DNA of 64,000 nt, from assembly GCF_900089075.1 (NCBI RefSeq), contig NZ_LT593747.1, forward strand, positions 1 through 64,000, in the 5' to 3' direction. The notes under the pieces were generated by a model that was not told the origin of the DNA, ran no database searches, and saw only the letters and a list, made by a program, of their open reading frames with translations. Below, piece by piece: positions 17,374 through 26,243 of the stretch. A program made the position numbers and the translations under genes. The DNA comes from Vaginella massiliensis. Lineage in GTDB: Bacteria; Bacteroidota; Bacteroidia; Flavobacteriales; Weeksellaceae. How positions within the stretch are numbered: the stretch's first letter is position 1; each line of letters begins with the position of its first letter.

Positions 17374-17715
17374 ATGAGTGTAGAAAAAATACAAGTTCAA
17401 ATGCGAAAAGGAGTGCTTGAATATTGTATTCTCAGCATTATAAAAAGAGGAGATGCCTATGCGTCTGACATCATAGATGAACTGAAAAAGGCTGAGATGA
17501 TTGTAGTAGAAGGCACGCTCTATCCTCTTTTGACAAGGCTGAAAAATGATAACTTTTTGCAATACCGTTGGGAAGAATCAACCTTGGGTCCACCCAGAAA
17601 ATATTACGCACTCACGGCCGAAGGTGAACAATTTTTGTCGCAATTGGCTTCGACTTGGGATCGATTACAAGAAGCAGTAAACAAAGTAACCAGAGAAAAC
17701 TATAAAAATGGATAA
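17374..17715 (+). CDS. PadR family transcriptional regulator
   Basis: A 113-residue winged-helix repressor of the PadR family. The HTH core (EYCILSIIKRGDAYASDIIDEL, VVEGTLYPLLTRLKNDNFL, GPPRKYYALTAEGEQFL) is complete, and the short C-terminal helix is that of the compact PadR_s1 type. It overlaps the pspC-domain gene by 8 bp, so the two are translated together. PadR/PspC pairs of this kind are common and are linked to envelope stress or membrane-active compounds. Autoregulation is likely but no operator was identified. Confidence 0.93.
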   Translation: MSVEKIQVQMRKGVLEYCILSIIKRGDAYASDIIDELKKAEMIVVEGTLYPLLTRLKNDNFLQYRWEESTLGPPRKYYALTAEGEQFLSQLASTWDRLQEAVNKVTRENYKNG

Positions 17716-19435
17716 GACAGTTTCGATCAGTTTAGGTGGTTTTTCATTCGTGATAGACGAATTGGCGTACCACAATTTGAGTCAGTATTTACAAGACATC
17801 AAGACCTCTTTGCGAGGAACAGAAGGCATCAACGACATTCTAGAAGATGTCGAAATACGCATTGCCGAATTGCTCAAAGAGCGAACGCGCTTCAAAGAAG
17901 TTGTAGGTGTCGAGGATATAGAACACATCATATCGGTAATGGGGCGTCCCGATCAATACAAAGTAGACGACGAGTACGAATCAGCACAATCGAATGCCTA
18001 TACTGCTACAACAGCGCAAACAAGCGAGGCGCTGTCAAATAAACGTTTTTTACGAGATCCCGATGACAAAGTGGTTACAGGACTTTGTGCAGGTATGGCT
18101 CATTATTTAGGCTTAGATCCTTGGATTGTGCGGTCTATTTGGCTTACGTTGTTGTTATTTGGAATTTTTACCGCGTTTTCTGCGCTTTTGGTGCTTGCCA
18201 TCTACTTTATTTTGGCTGTACTTGTTCCAAAAGCAACAACGACATCAGACAAGTTGGCGATGTTTGGGAAACCTGCAAATTTAGAAGGTTTAAAAAAAAA
18301 CGCTTTAAAGGCTAGCGAAGAAGTGAGCAACTCGGGAAAGAAACTCTCAAATTCGTTGGGCGGATTCGTAAGTTTGGTCATCAATATTCTCATCATGAGT
18401 ATCGCCGTGGTGATTATGATCCTAGGTCTTAGCCTGATCTTGGGTGCCTTTGCAGTTTATTTTATGTCGTGGTTCAATGTGCCGGTTCGTCTATTCGAAT
18501 ATTTTTTCGAAGAAGGTTGGATGTCGAGCCTTACGATTATGTTATCTTCATTATTACTATTGATTCCAGGAGTGTTGATAACCTTATTGGGCGTGAAAAT
18601 AATGAAACCAACATTTCGTGTCAACAAATTATTTTTGACCTCTTCTGTAATCGTTTGGTTTCTTTCCTTGATTGGTATTGTGATTATGACTGTCAATACA
18701 ATGACCAATTACAAAGACGCTATCGAATTGAGAAAAGATGTAGCATTTACTATTCCTCAGGATACGATAGAGATTAGTTTCGATGGTAACAATCGAGGAA
18801 ATTACCGTTACAAATTCTTTAGCAACTCTGTGCCACCATTTTATATCAGTGATAATCAATTGTACATTCCGGTTGATCGAACGATAGAAATAAGAGAAAG
18901 TGTAGATGATCAATTCAAAATAGAATTTTTGTACAAAGCCAGCGGAAAAAATTCTAACGAAGCCAAAAAAAATATCGATCTTATCAATCTCGATTATGAA
19001 ATAAAAGGGAATAAATTGATTTTTAATGATTTTGCAACTGCGGGTAAAAACAGTCCATACCGCAACCAATCGGTATGGATTAGCCTTTATGTTCCAAAAA
19101 ATAAAGTATTGAAGATGAATTCAGATGTTCAAGAGGTCAGAATTATCTCACAATCAAATAAAACAGATTTTTATTTCGATCTCGAAGAAAATTTCTTTGG
19201 GTATAATGGCAAAAAATTCGTATGTTTGAATTGTGAAAATTCATCTGACGACGAAAACGCCGAAGATGAGATCACCATAGATGACGACGGTGAAACTGTA
19301 AACATCAATTCGAGTGGGATACAGATAAAATCTAAAACGGGCGATCAAGTAAAAATAGACCAAAATCAAATACACATTAGCAATGATACAGATACTCTTA
19401 ACATTAACTACCGAAATCATCACCGCAATCGTTGA
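17708..19435 (+). CDS. PspC domain membrane protein
   Basis: A 575-residue membrane protein. Residues 1-90 form a helical DUF1700-like cytosolic part (LEDVEIRIAELLKER, VMGRPDQYK). The PspC domain follows at about 110-175 with its typical KRFLRDPDDKVVTGLCAGMAHYLG and paired hydrophobic helices. Three or four further membrane segments lie between about 215 and 350. The C-terminal ~220 residues are predicted outside the membrane and beta-rich, ending in an acidic, repetitive tail. PspC proteins sense membrane state. The gene overlaps padR by 8 bp, and a strong terminator follows. Confidence 0.9.
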   Translation: MDKTVSISLGGFSFVIDELAYHNLSQYLQDIKTSLRGTEGINDILEDVEIRIAELLKERTRFKEVVGVEDIEHIISVMGRPDQYKVDDEYESAQSNAYTATTAQTSEALSNKRFLRDPDDKVVTGLCAGMAHYLGLDPWIVRSIWLTLLLFGIFTAFSALLVLAIYFILAVLVPKATTTSDKLAMFGKPANLEGLKKNALKASEEVSNSGKKLSNSLGGFVSLVINILIMSIAVVIMILGLSLILGAFAVYFMSWFNVPVRLFEYFFEEGWMSSLTIMLSSLLLLIPGVLITLLGVKIMKPTFRVNKLFLTSSVIVWFLSLIGIVIMTVNTMTNYKDAIELRKDVAFTIPQDTIEISFDGNNRGNYRYKFFSNSVPPFYISDNQLYIPVDRTIEIRESVDDQFKIEFLYKASGKNSNEAKKNIDLINLDYEIKGNKLIFNDFATAGKNSPYRNQSVWISLYVPKNKVLKMNSDVQEVRIISQSNKTDFYFDLEENFFGYNGKKFVCLNCENSSDDENAEDEITIDDDGETVNINSSGIQIKSKTGDQVKIDQNQIHISNDTDTLNINYRNHHRNR

Positions 19436-19475
19436 TTTCTTTGCATAGCAACAAACATCCATTTTTTATATAGTA

Positions 19476-19504
19476 ACGGCACGCCTTTGGCGTGCCGTTT
19501 TTTT
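19476..19504 (+). terminator. terminator of padR-pspC
   Basis: A 10-bp perfect stem (ACGGCACGCC / GGCGTGCCGT) with a TTT loop and a T run. Confidence 0.93.
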
Positions 19505-19530
19505 ATCTAAAAACAATGACGAAACTTTGT

Positions 19531-19538
19531 TATCTTTG
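19531..19538 (+). promoter_or_regulatory. -7 box placed 5 bp before the acyltransferase start
   Basis: TATCTTTG matches TAnnTTTG and ends 5 bp before the ATG at 19544. If used, transcription would start at or next to the start codon, giving a leaderless mRNA. There is no good -33 element. Confidence 0.45.
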
Positions 19539-19543
19539 TTTTG

Positions 19544-20104
19544 ATGAAAAAACTTATCGGACAATTCTTGTATGCTATAGGCGGTTGGAAGCTTATAAAT
19601 ACAGTAGATATTAATCAATTAGACAGATGTGTTTTGGTCTGTGCACCACACACGAGCAATTGGGATTTTTATTACACCATTACAGCATTTTGGCAAATGG
19701 GTGTACCCATGAAAATGTTTATAAAAGATGCTTGGACCAAGCCTTGGTACGGCTATTTTATCAAACAAATGGGCGGAATAGGAATCGATCGTTCACAACG
19801 AAAAAATATGGTAGAATTCGCCGCTGACTTATTGAAAAAATCAGATCGAATGTATCTTATCAATACACCAGAAGGGACACGATCTTATGCCGAAAAATGG
19901 AAAAACGGTTTTCTGTATATCGCCCAACAAGCCAACGTGCCAATTGTGTTAGCCTTTTGCGATTACCAAAAAAAAGAAGCAGGATTGGCGAAAATTGTAG
20001 AGACAAATCACCGCACACGAGAAGAAATTTTCCAAGAAATCGAAGATTTTTATCGCGATATAAAAGGGAAATACCCAGAAAAATACAATCCAAAAATTTT
20101 CTAA
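19544..20104 (+). CDS. 1-acyl-glycerophosphate acyltransferase family protein
   Basis: A 186-residue PlsC-type acyltransferase. The catalytic H-x4-D motif is H36-TSNW-D41, and the substrate phosphate motif is in NTPEGTRSYAEKWKNG. A hydrophobic N-terminus may dock it to the inner membrane. It should move an acyl chain onto a lysophospholipid or a related acceptor; the acceptor is not known. The ATG at 19544 is preferred over the TTG one codon earlier. The next gene, a hotdog thioesterase, starts 1 bp after its stop codon. Confidence 0.85.
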   Translation: MKKLIGQFLYAIGGWKLINTVDINQLDRCVLVCAPHTSNWDFYYTITAFWQMGVPMKMFIKDAWTKPWYGYFIKQMGGIGIDRSQRKNMVEFAADLLKKSDRMYLINTPEGTRSYAEKWKNGFLYIAQQANVPIVLAFCDYQKKEAGLAKIVETNHRTREEIFQEIEDFYRDIKGKYPEKYNPKIF

Positions 20105-20105
20105 T

Positions 20106-20525
20106 ATGGCTGCTAATCTAAAAGAGCTATTCCAGCAAATGAGTGAGAACACCTTGATTTCTCATTTACAGATAGAATATGTAGAAGTTACCCCAGAATA
20201 TGTAATTGCCAAAATGCCTGTTCAAGCCATTGTACGCCAGCCGTTTGGTTTGTTGCATGGTGGAGCTTCGGTTGTACTTGCCGAAACTATCGGTAGTATG
20301 TTGTCGAGTTTGGTGATCGATCAGTCGCAGTTTATGGCGGTTGGTCAGCATATAGATGCCCATCATTTGCGCGCAAAACGCGATGGCGAAGTGATAGCAA
20401 AAGCAACATTCATCAAAAAAGGAAAAACCTCACATTTGCTAAAAATTGAAATCAAGGATGAAGAAGACCGATTGATTTGTTATAGTCATTTGACCTGTGC
20501 CATTATACCCAAAAATTATGTCTGA
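20106..20525 (+). CDS. hotdog-fold thioesterase, probable 1,4-dihydroxy-2-naphthoyl-CoA hydrolase
   Basis: A 139-residue PaaI/YbdB-type hotdog thioesterase. The family segment PFGLLHGGASVVLAETIGSM contains the catalytic region, and GQHIDAHHLRAKRDG is the second conserved block. The menF start codon lies inside its stop region, so it belongs to a menaquinone operon, which points to removal of CoA from DHNA-CoA. The paired context supports this over phenylacetate metabolism. The length is normal. Confidence 0.85.
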   Translation: MAANLKELFQQMSENTLISHLQIEYVEVTPEYVIAKMPVQAIVRQPFGLLHGGASVVLAETIGSMLSSLVIDQSQFMAVGQHIDAHHLRAKRDGEVIAKATFIKKGKTSHLLKIEIKDEEDRLICYSHLTCAIIPKNYV

Positions 20526-21534
20526 AATTTTAGAAAACGAACTCAATAAAGCCTTAAAACAGCATCAAAAATTTGTACTTTTCAGCAAACCAAACGAAGA
20601 TTTTTTCGAGTTCTGGGCAGATCATTCCACCTCATCGACCAATACTTTCGTCCTTCATAGTTTCGATGATACGATAACGCAATGCATCAAAACAGATGAA
20701 ATCGTCTGTATAAAATCCTCCGACTTAGAAGATTTTCGGTACGATTTAAGGTTTGAAGATTCTTCGGAGCACGATTCTATTTCGTACGAAGATTATCTCG
20801 AACTCATCAACAAAACAACCAAAGTTTTACAAAATTCAGACCTCAAAAAGGTTGTCATTTCGAGAACGAAGCAGGTGAATCATACTGGTCTCAACATTTG
20901 GAAATTACTCTTCAAACTCAAACAAAATTATCCCAACGCTTTTGTTTATTTCTATTACGATAGGGCAGAAGCATGGTTTGGAGCTACACCAGAATTGTTG
21001 TTGCACAAGCAAGGCGATCGATTGCAAACCGTTTCGCTTGCCGGAACCAAATCAAAAGACGCCACGTGGACCAATAAGGAATATGCCGAGCAACAAACGG
21101 TAACCGATTTTATTGTACAACAATTATCTGGTTTCGGAGAGATTACAGAAGATGGTCCGAACACGGTAGATGCAGGCTTGTTTCATCATCTGAAAAGCTA
21201 TATTTCTTGTAAGCTGGAGCAAGAAATAGACCTCGATAAAATCTTATCGTTGCTACATCCTACACCAGCTGTTGGCGGATTTCCTAAAGAGTTGGCAAAA
21301 CAATATATTTTGCAAAACGAAGCTTACGATCGCCAATTTTATGCAGGATATCTCGGGTACAAGCGAGGCGAAGAAGAACATTATTTTGTGAATCTGCGCT
21401 GTGCAAAAATGTATCATGATCGAATAAAACTCTTTGTTGGTGGCGGAATCATGCCCGATAGCGTACCAGAAAACGAGTGGGAAGAAACTGAAATGAAAAG
21501 CAATACACTTTGCAAAGTCATCTACTCTACCTGA
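20518..21534 (+). CDS. menF: isochorismate synthase
   Basis: A 338-residue chorismate-binding enzyme that isomerises chorismate to isochorismate, the first committed step of menaquinone synthesis. Conserved blocks of the family are present: KVVISRTKQV, FVYFYYDRAEAWFGATPELLL, VSLAGTKSKD, HPTPAVGGFPKELA, and YAGYLGYKRG with the C-terminal FVGGGIMPDS. The start at 20518 overlaps the thioesterase gene by 8 bp; an in-frame extension to 20497 lacks family similarity. The MenF call rests on length and partner gene, since anthranilate and salicylate synthases share the fold. Confidence 0.9.
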   Translation: MSEILENELNKALKQHQKFVLFSKPNEDFFEFWADHSTSSTNTFVLHSFDDTITQCIKTDEIVCIKSSDLEDFRYDLRFEDSSEHDSISYEDYLELINKTTKVLQNSDLKKVVISRTKQVNHTGLNIWKLLFKLKQNYPNAFVYFYYDRAEAWFGATPELLLHKQGDRLQTVSLAGTKSKDATWTNKEYAEQQTVTDFIVQQLSGFGEITEDGPNTVDAGLFHHLKSYISCKLEQEIDLDKILSLLHPTPAVGGFPKELAKQYILQNEAYDRQFYAGYLGYKRGEEEHYFVNLRCAKMYHDRIKLFVGGGIMPDSVPENEWEETEMKSNTLCKVIYST

Positions 21535-21594
21535 TTTTTGGACGATGAATTCCCGATATGTTGCAATCGTGAAGCTTGCGGATGAAGAACTCAC

Positions 21595-21628
21595 AAAAAA
21601 GCGAAGAAAATAATTTCTTCGCTTTTTT
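21595..21628. terminator. bidirectional terminator between menF and the META lipoprotein gene
   Basis: A 15-bp perfect stem (AAAAAAGCGAAGAAA / TTTCTTCGCTTTTTT) with an ATAA loop serves the two convergent genes. Confidence 0.92.
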
Positions 21629-21634
21629 GCTATT

Positions 21635-22066
21635 TTACTGCTGTTTCAGTTTCAACAACAACAAATTATCTTGATACAAACTAAGTGTTTTACCGCTCAA
21701 TTCGTATCGGTTGGCTTGTTGCAACATTTCGAAGAATGATTTTTCGATATTGATCGATGGACAATAAATTTTCGTAGAGCCAATGCCATCGAATTTGATG
21801 CTGTTTTCGGTCAGGATGACATCACTTTGGTACGAATTGCATCCGCCAAAGCCATAGGCGGTAAGTCCTGCCTCATTTCGAAAATTCAACACCACCTCTT
21901 TTTCGTCCAAACCTTTTACATTACCACTCTCATCTTGTAGAATCCACTGTGATGTTTCGAGTGTCTGTTTCACTTTGGTAAAATCATTCACGATTTTTTT
22001 TGTACTATCGCATGCTGTAATCAATAATCCTAAAACAAAACATGAAATAAAGCCTAAATTTTTCAT
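21635..22066 (-). CDS. META domain lipoprotein (HslJ-like)
   Basis: A 143-residue lipoprotein: signal peptide with lipobox cysteine C19 (LLITACDS), then a META domain (about 35-140). The domain shows the typical SQWILQDESG start, the GFGGCNSYQSDV motif and IYCPSINIEKSFFEML. META proteins such as HslJ are linked to heat and novobiocin resistance, but the molecular role is unknown. It lies 13 bp downstream of pheT and probably shares its transcript. Confidence 0.88.
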   Translation of the reverse strand: MKNLGFISCFVLGLLITACDSTKKIVNDFTKVKQTLETSQWILQDESGNVKGLDEKEVVLNFRNEAGLTAYGFGGCNSYQSDVILTENSIKFDGIGSTKIYCPSINIEKSFFEMLQQANRYELSGKTLSLYQDNLLLLKLKQQ

Positions 22067-22079
22067 AGCTGTAATTTTT

Positions 22080-24503
22080 TTATCTTAATGTTGCACCAAA
22101 ATCTTTTTCGTACATTTTGATGAGGTTTTTCATAAACGCATCAATTTCTTGATCGTTCAATGTTTTATTTTCATCTTGTAATATAAAACTCAACGCATAC
22201 GATTTTTTACCAGCGGGCAATTTATCCCCTTCGTACACATCGAAAAGATTCACTGCTTTCAACAAATCATTTTTCGTACCAAAAGCTTTTTTGTACAAAT
22301 CTTCATACTTCACATTTTCGTCGAGCTGGAGTGCCAAATCTCGGCGCGAACTTGGGAATTTTGATATTTCTTTGTATTTCAATTGCTGTTTAGACGCTAG
22401 ATCCAACACCGTGTCCCAGTTGAGTTGTGCGTAATAAACCTCTTGATTGATGTCTAATTTTTTGACAAGTTTTTTATCGACAACGCCCATATAGCCCAAA
22501 GCAACATCGCCGGCAAAAAGCTCGATGCCATCGCTCAGATTTTGGTCTTGTGTAGGCACCTCTTTGTTGATGCGAAGATGTAAACGGGAAAAAATCTGAT
22601 TGACAATTCCTTTCAGGTCGAAGAACGAAGTTTTTCGGTTGTGCTGTGTCCAGCTTTCGGTTGTGGTATTGCCAGAAAGTATGATGCCGAGCTGTCTGGT
22701 CTCGGTATAGGCTGAAGCGGTTTTGGTGTAAACTTTACCAAACTCGAACAATTTGATATCGTGATGTCGGCGGTTGAGGTTGAAAACCACATTTTCTAAA
22801 AGTCCGGTAATAAGGCTTCTTCGCATTACCGCCAAATCTGCACTCAAGGGATTCAACATTTCTACAAATTCGCCTTCTGGGAACTCGAAAATCTTTTCGT
22901 ATTCGCGTTTGATCATCGAATTGTTCATGGCTTCGTGAAAACCAAAAGCGTTCAATTGGCGCGCGACGAAATCTTCAACTTTTTCTTTGTTGATTCCTTC
23001 GGTTTTGATGATCGAAAACGAAACTTTGTTCGGAATTTCGATATTGTCGTACCCATAAATGCGAAGAATTTCTTCGATCAAATCGATTTCTCTTTGCACG
23101 TCTACACGATAAGACGGTACGATAAGGTCTAATTTTTCTTCGGTCTCGTGCTCGATTTCGATGTCTAAAACCTTCAAAATATCTTTGATGGTTTCGTGAG
23201 CAATTTCTACACCTAAGATTTGTTTCACTTTTGTCAATCGCAAACTCACCTTGAAGTCTTGGATAGGGTTGGGGTATAAATCGGTGATATCCGAAGCGAT
23301 TTCTGCATCGGCATATTTTACCAAAAGTTCGACCGCCTTTTGAAGTCCCTCGACAGTAATGGTAGGATCTATCCCGCGTTCGAATCTAAAGGAAGCATCG
23401 GTATTCAAGCCGTGGGCTTTGGCTCCTTTGCGAATTGTCACCGGATCGAAATAGGTACTTTCCAAGAAGATTTCGGTTGTTTGTTCTGTAATACCAGCGT
23501 CTGCACCGCCAAAAACTCCTGCCATACACATTGGCTTTTCGGCGTCACAGATCATCAGTTCGTGACCTTTGAGTTTTCTCTCTACGCCGTCCAACGTTTT
23601 GAAAGATGTTCCTTCGGGCAATGTTTTTACGATTACTTTTTTGCCTGCGATTTTTGCAGCGTCAAATGCATGTAAGGGTTGCCCAAGATCGTGTAAAATA
23701 TAATTGGTGATATCGACTACATTGTTGATGGGCGAGAGTCCTATGGTTCGCAAGTCGTTTTGTAGCCATTCTGGTGAAGGTTTTACCTTTATATTTTTTA
23801 AATAAACTCCGGCGTATCGCGGAGCTAATTTTGAATCTACCACTTCAATTTCGAAAGGATTTTTGCCTTTCGATTCGGTTGGGTAATGGGTTGTACGTGG
23901 TTTTAAATGTGCTTGTTTCCCTCGAATTTTCAGCGCAGCAAATAAATCACGAGCAACGCCATAGTGCGACATGGCATCGGCACGATTTGGGGTAAGTCCG
24001 ATTTCGAGCAGATGATCTTCGTGCGATGTGGTGTAATCGCTCATGGGGGTGCCAGGGGTATACTCTTCTGGTAAAACTAAAATTCCGCTATGATCCTCAC
24101 CAATTCCCAATTCTACCTCAGAGCAAATCATTCCATTCGATTCTTCTCCTCGTATTTTTGCTTTTTTTATCTTGAAGCTTTCCCCGTCAGGCGTAGGCAA
24201 AACTGCTCCAACTCTGGCAACAGCTACTTTTTGTCCGGCTGCTACATTGGGCGCGCCGCATACAATTTGTAAAGGTTCGCCGTTACCGAAGTCGATTTGG
24301 GTTATTTTTAATTTATCGGCATTCGGATGTTTTTCGGTCGAAAGAACATGGCCTACTATTACGTTTTGTAAATATTCTTTAGCTCCTCCAACTTTTTCTA
24401 CCCCTTCTATTTCCAACCCGATATTGGTAAGAACGGCAGCAATTTCATCAATACTCAAATCGGTATCGATGTAGTTTTTGAGCCAATGGTATGAAATTTT
24501 CAT
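22080..24503 (-). CDS. pheT: phenylalanine-tRNA ligase beta subunit
   Basis: The 807-residue beta subunit pairs with PheS to charge tRNA-Phe. The domain order is complete: EMAP-like tRNA-binding domain (about 40-150, VVGHVLSTEKHPNADKLKI), B3/4 editing domain (about 210-370, INNVVDITNYILHDLGQPLHAFD), B5, the catalytic-like core, and a C-terminal ferredoxin-fold anticodon-binding domain (about 710-806, FPSSRRDLALQL). pheS is not in the window, so the subunit genes are unlinked. It follows dnaN by 21 bp. Confidence 0.97.
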   Translation of the reverse strand: MKISYHWLKNYIDTDLSIDEIAAVLTNIGLEIEGVEKVGGAKEYLQNVIVGHVLSTEKHPNADKLKITQIDFGNGEPLQIVCGAPNVAAGQKVAVARVGAVLPTPDGESFKIKKAKIRGEESNGMICSEVELGIGEDHSGILVLPEEYTPGTPMSDYTTSHEDHLLEIGLTPNRADAMSHYGVARDLFAALKIRGKQAHLKPRTTHYPTESKGKNPFEIEVVDSKLAPRYAGVYLKNIKVKPSPEWLQNDLRTIGLSPINNVVDITNYILHDLGQPLHAFDAAKIAGKKVIVKTLPEGTSFKTLDGVERKLKGHELMICDAEKPMCMAGVFGGADAGITEQTTEIFLESTYFDPVTIRKGAKAHGLNTDASFRFERGIDPTITVEGLQKAVELLVKYADAEIASDITDLYPNPIQDFKVSLRLTKVKQILGVEIAHETIKDILKVLDIEIEHETEEKLDLIVPSYRVDVQREIDLIEEILRIYGYDNIEIPNKVSFSIIKTEGINKEKVEDFVARQLNAFGFHEAMNNSMIKREYEKIFEFPEGEFVEMLNPLSADLAVMRRSLITGLLENVVFNLNRRHHDIKLFEFGKVYTKTASAYTETRQLGIILSGNTTTESWTQHNRKTSFFDLKGIVNQIFSRLHLRINKEVPTQDQNLSDGIELFAGDVALGYMGVVDKKLVKKLDINQEVYYAQLNWDTVLDLASKQQLKYKEISKFPSSRRDLALQLDENVKYEDLYKKAFGTKNDLLKAVNLFDVYEGDKLPAGKKSYALSFILQDENKTLNDQEIDAFMKNLIKMYEKDFGATLR

Positions 24504-24524
24504 TTTTTAAATATCAATCTTGCA

Positions 24525-25643
24525 TTAGGCATTCAACATCACCGGCATTACCAACATCAAAATTTCTTCTCCTTCTTCTAATCCGTCTACTGGTTTTATG
24601 ATTCCAGCACGGTTTGGTTCAGACATTTCTAAGGTAATGTCATCAGATTGTAAGTTGTTCAACATCTCGATCAAGAATTTTGAGTTGAACCCGATTTGTA
24701 GGTCAACGCCGTTGTAATCGCAAGGTAAGCGTTCTTCTGCTTTGTTCGAGAAGTCCATGTCTTCTGCCGAGATGGTTAAAGAATTTCCGACCAATTTCAG
24801 GCGAACTTGGTTTGTTGTTTTATTCGAGAAAATTGCAACACGTTTCAGTGAAGTTAAAAATAAATTACGGTTGATGGTCAGAACATTTGGGTTTTCTTTT
24901 GGGATAACCGCATCGTAATTAGGATATTTACCGTCGATCAATCGACAGGTCAAGATGATATTTTGGAAAGTGAAACGGGTATTGGTCTGATTGTATTCGA
25001 TGATTACCTCGTCGTTGTTTCCTCCCAAAATATTCTTTAATAGATTCAATGGTTTCTTGGGCATGATATAATCTGCGCTTTCAACAGACTCCAAACCAAC
25101 TCGAGAATATTTTACCAAACGATGCGCATCGGTGGCAACAAAGTTGAAAATATCGGGTTGTGCCTGGAAATATACACCCGTCATGATTGGTCTCAACTCA
25201 TCGTTACCTGTTGCAAAAATGGTTTTTACAATGGCTTCCGACAACACAGCCGCAGGTAATTTGGTCGTGTGAGCATCGTCGATATCTGGGGTTTGTGGAT
25301 ATTCACTTGCATCTTCAAATGCCAACTGATAATTTCCTTGTTCCGAAACAATCTCCAACGTATTTCCTTCTTTTTGTATGAAGGTGAGTGGTTGAGCAGG
25401 AAACGTTTTCAAGGTGTCGATCAAGATTCTAGATGGAACGGCAATTTTACCTTCGTCTTCCGATTCTACTTCTACCGTAGTCGAAATAGTGGTTTCCAAA
25501 TCGGACCCTGTAATCGTTAAATGATTTCCATTGAGTTCAAATAAAAAATTATCCAAAATAGGCAAAGTGTTGTTGTTATTGATAACACCGCCAATGGTAT
25601 TGACATTCTTCAAAAGCGTATTACTCGATACAATAAATTTCAT
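24525..25643 (-). CDS. dnaN: DNA polymerase III beta subunit (sliding clamp)
   Basis: A 372-residue beta clamp that encircles DNA and tethers the polymerase. The three repeated clamp domains are recognisable; family blocks include LPILDNFLFEL near the N-terminus, LRPIMTGVYFQ and FVATDAHRLVKYSR in the middle, and a C-terminal MLVMPVML. The start at 25643 gives MKFIVSSNTLLKNVNTI, the expected beginning; the frame is open to 25673. dnaA is not nearby, as usual in Bacteroidota. A TACTTTTG box (minus strand, 25671-25678) 28 bp upstream is a possible -7 element of a dnaN-pheT-META operon. Confidence 0.97.
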   Translation of the reverse strand: MKFIVSSNTLLKNVNTIGGVINNNNTLPILDNFLFELNGNHLTITGSDLETTISTTVEVESEDEGKIAVPSRILIDTLKTFPAQPLTFIQKEGNTLEIVSEQGNYQLAFEDASEYPQTPDIDDAHTTKLPAAVLSEAIVKTIFATGNDELRPIMTGVYFQAQPDIFNFVATDAHRLVKYSRVGLESVESADYIMPKKPLNLLKNILGGNNDEVIIEYNQTNTRFTFQNIILTCRLIDGKYPNYDAVIPKENPNVLTINRNLFLTSLKRVAIFSNKTTNQVRLKLVGNSLTISAEDMDFSNKAEERLPCDYNGVDLQIGFNSKFLIEMLNNLQSDDITLEMSEPNRAGIIKPVDGLEEGEEILMLVMPVMLNA

Positions 25644-25887
25644 AGCGTGAATTTTCCTTAAAATATCTAACAAAAGTAATAATTAGCAACTAATATTTAG
25701 TCATTTAGCAAAAAAATGTGAATAAGTTTTCGAGGAATGTTCATTACTTTTGAAAGAAATGTGGCTGTATTTTTTTAATTCCTTAATATTGAGCGTATAA
25801 GCATTCTGCGTTCTGGGTTTTATTTTTTTGGATTATTTTTTGAAACAACTTAACTTGATCGAAACTCAGATAAAAAAAAACAAAACA

Positions 25888-26169
25888 ATGGAAACATCAA
25901 TAAAATTAGAATTAGAAGAAAATCAGGGAGCGTTTTATTTATTTCTTGATGAGCAAAAAATTGGCGAATTGACTTTTTCTTTGAAGGATAATTATATGAT
26001 TATCAGTCATACTGGCGTCGATGTCGAGCACAGGGGGCAAGGTTTGGCCGAAAAATTGGTAAACGAAGCAATTACATACGCAAGAGAAAATCAGCTCAAA
26101 ATTCGTCCGTATTGCTCTTACGTCAGCGCCTACATGATGCGAAAACCAGAGCTGAAAGATTTGTTGTAA
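25888..26169 (+). CDS. small GNAT family acetyltransferase (YjdJ-like)
   Basis: A 93-residue one-domain GNAT protein of the COG2388 type. The acetyl-CoA pyrophosphate loop is in GVDVEHRGQGLAEKLVNEA and the typical C-terminal IRPYCSYVSAYM block follows. The ATG at 25888 (METSIKLELEEN) is preferred to the in-frame start at 25828, which would add an unconserved, Lys-rich stretch. The substrate is unknown. It stands alone on the plus strand. Confidence 0.85.
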   Translation: METSIKLELEENQGAFYLFLDEQKIGELTFSLKDNYMIISHTGVDVEHRGQGLAEKLVNEAITYARENQLKIRPYCSYVSAYMMRKPELKDLL

Positions 26170-26176
26170 TGTGATA

Positions 26177-26206
26177 TTGGCGAATGAAACGAAGTGCCTA
26201 ACTTTG
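26177..26206 (+). promoter_or_regulatory. promoter of the AsmA-like gene
   Basis: TTG at 26177-26179 and TAACTTTG at 26199-26206 are spaced by exactly 19 bp, the Bacteroidota consensus. The ATG follows 37 bp later. Confidence 0.75.
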
Positions 26207-26243
26207 CATGCGGGTTGAACAATTTTTTTAGAGGAATTTTTTT

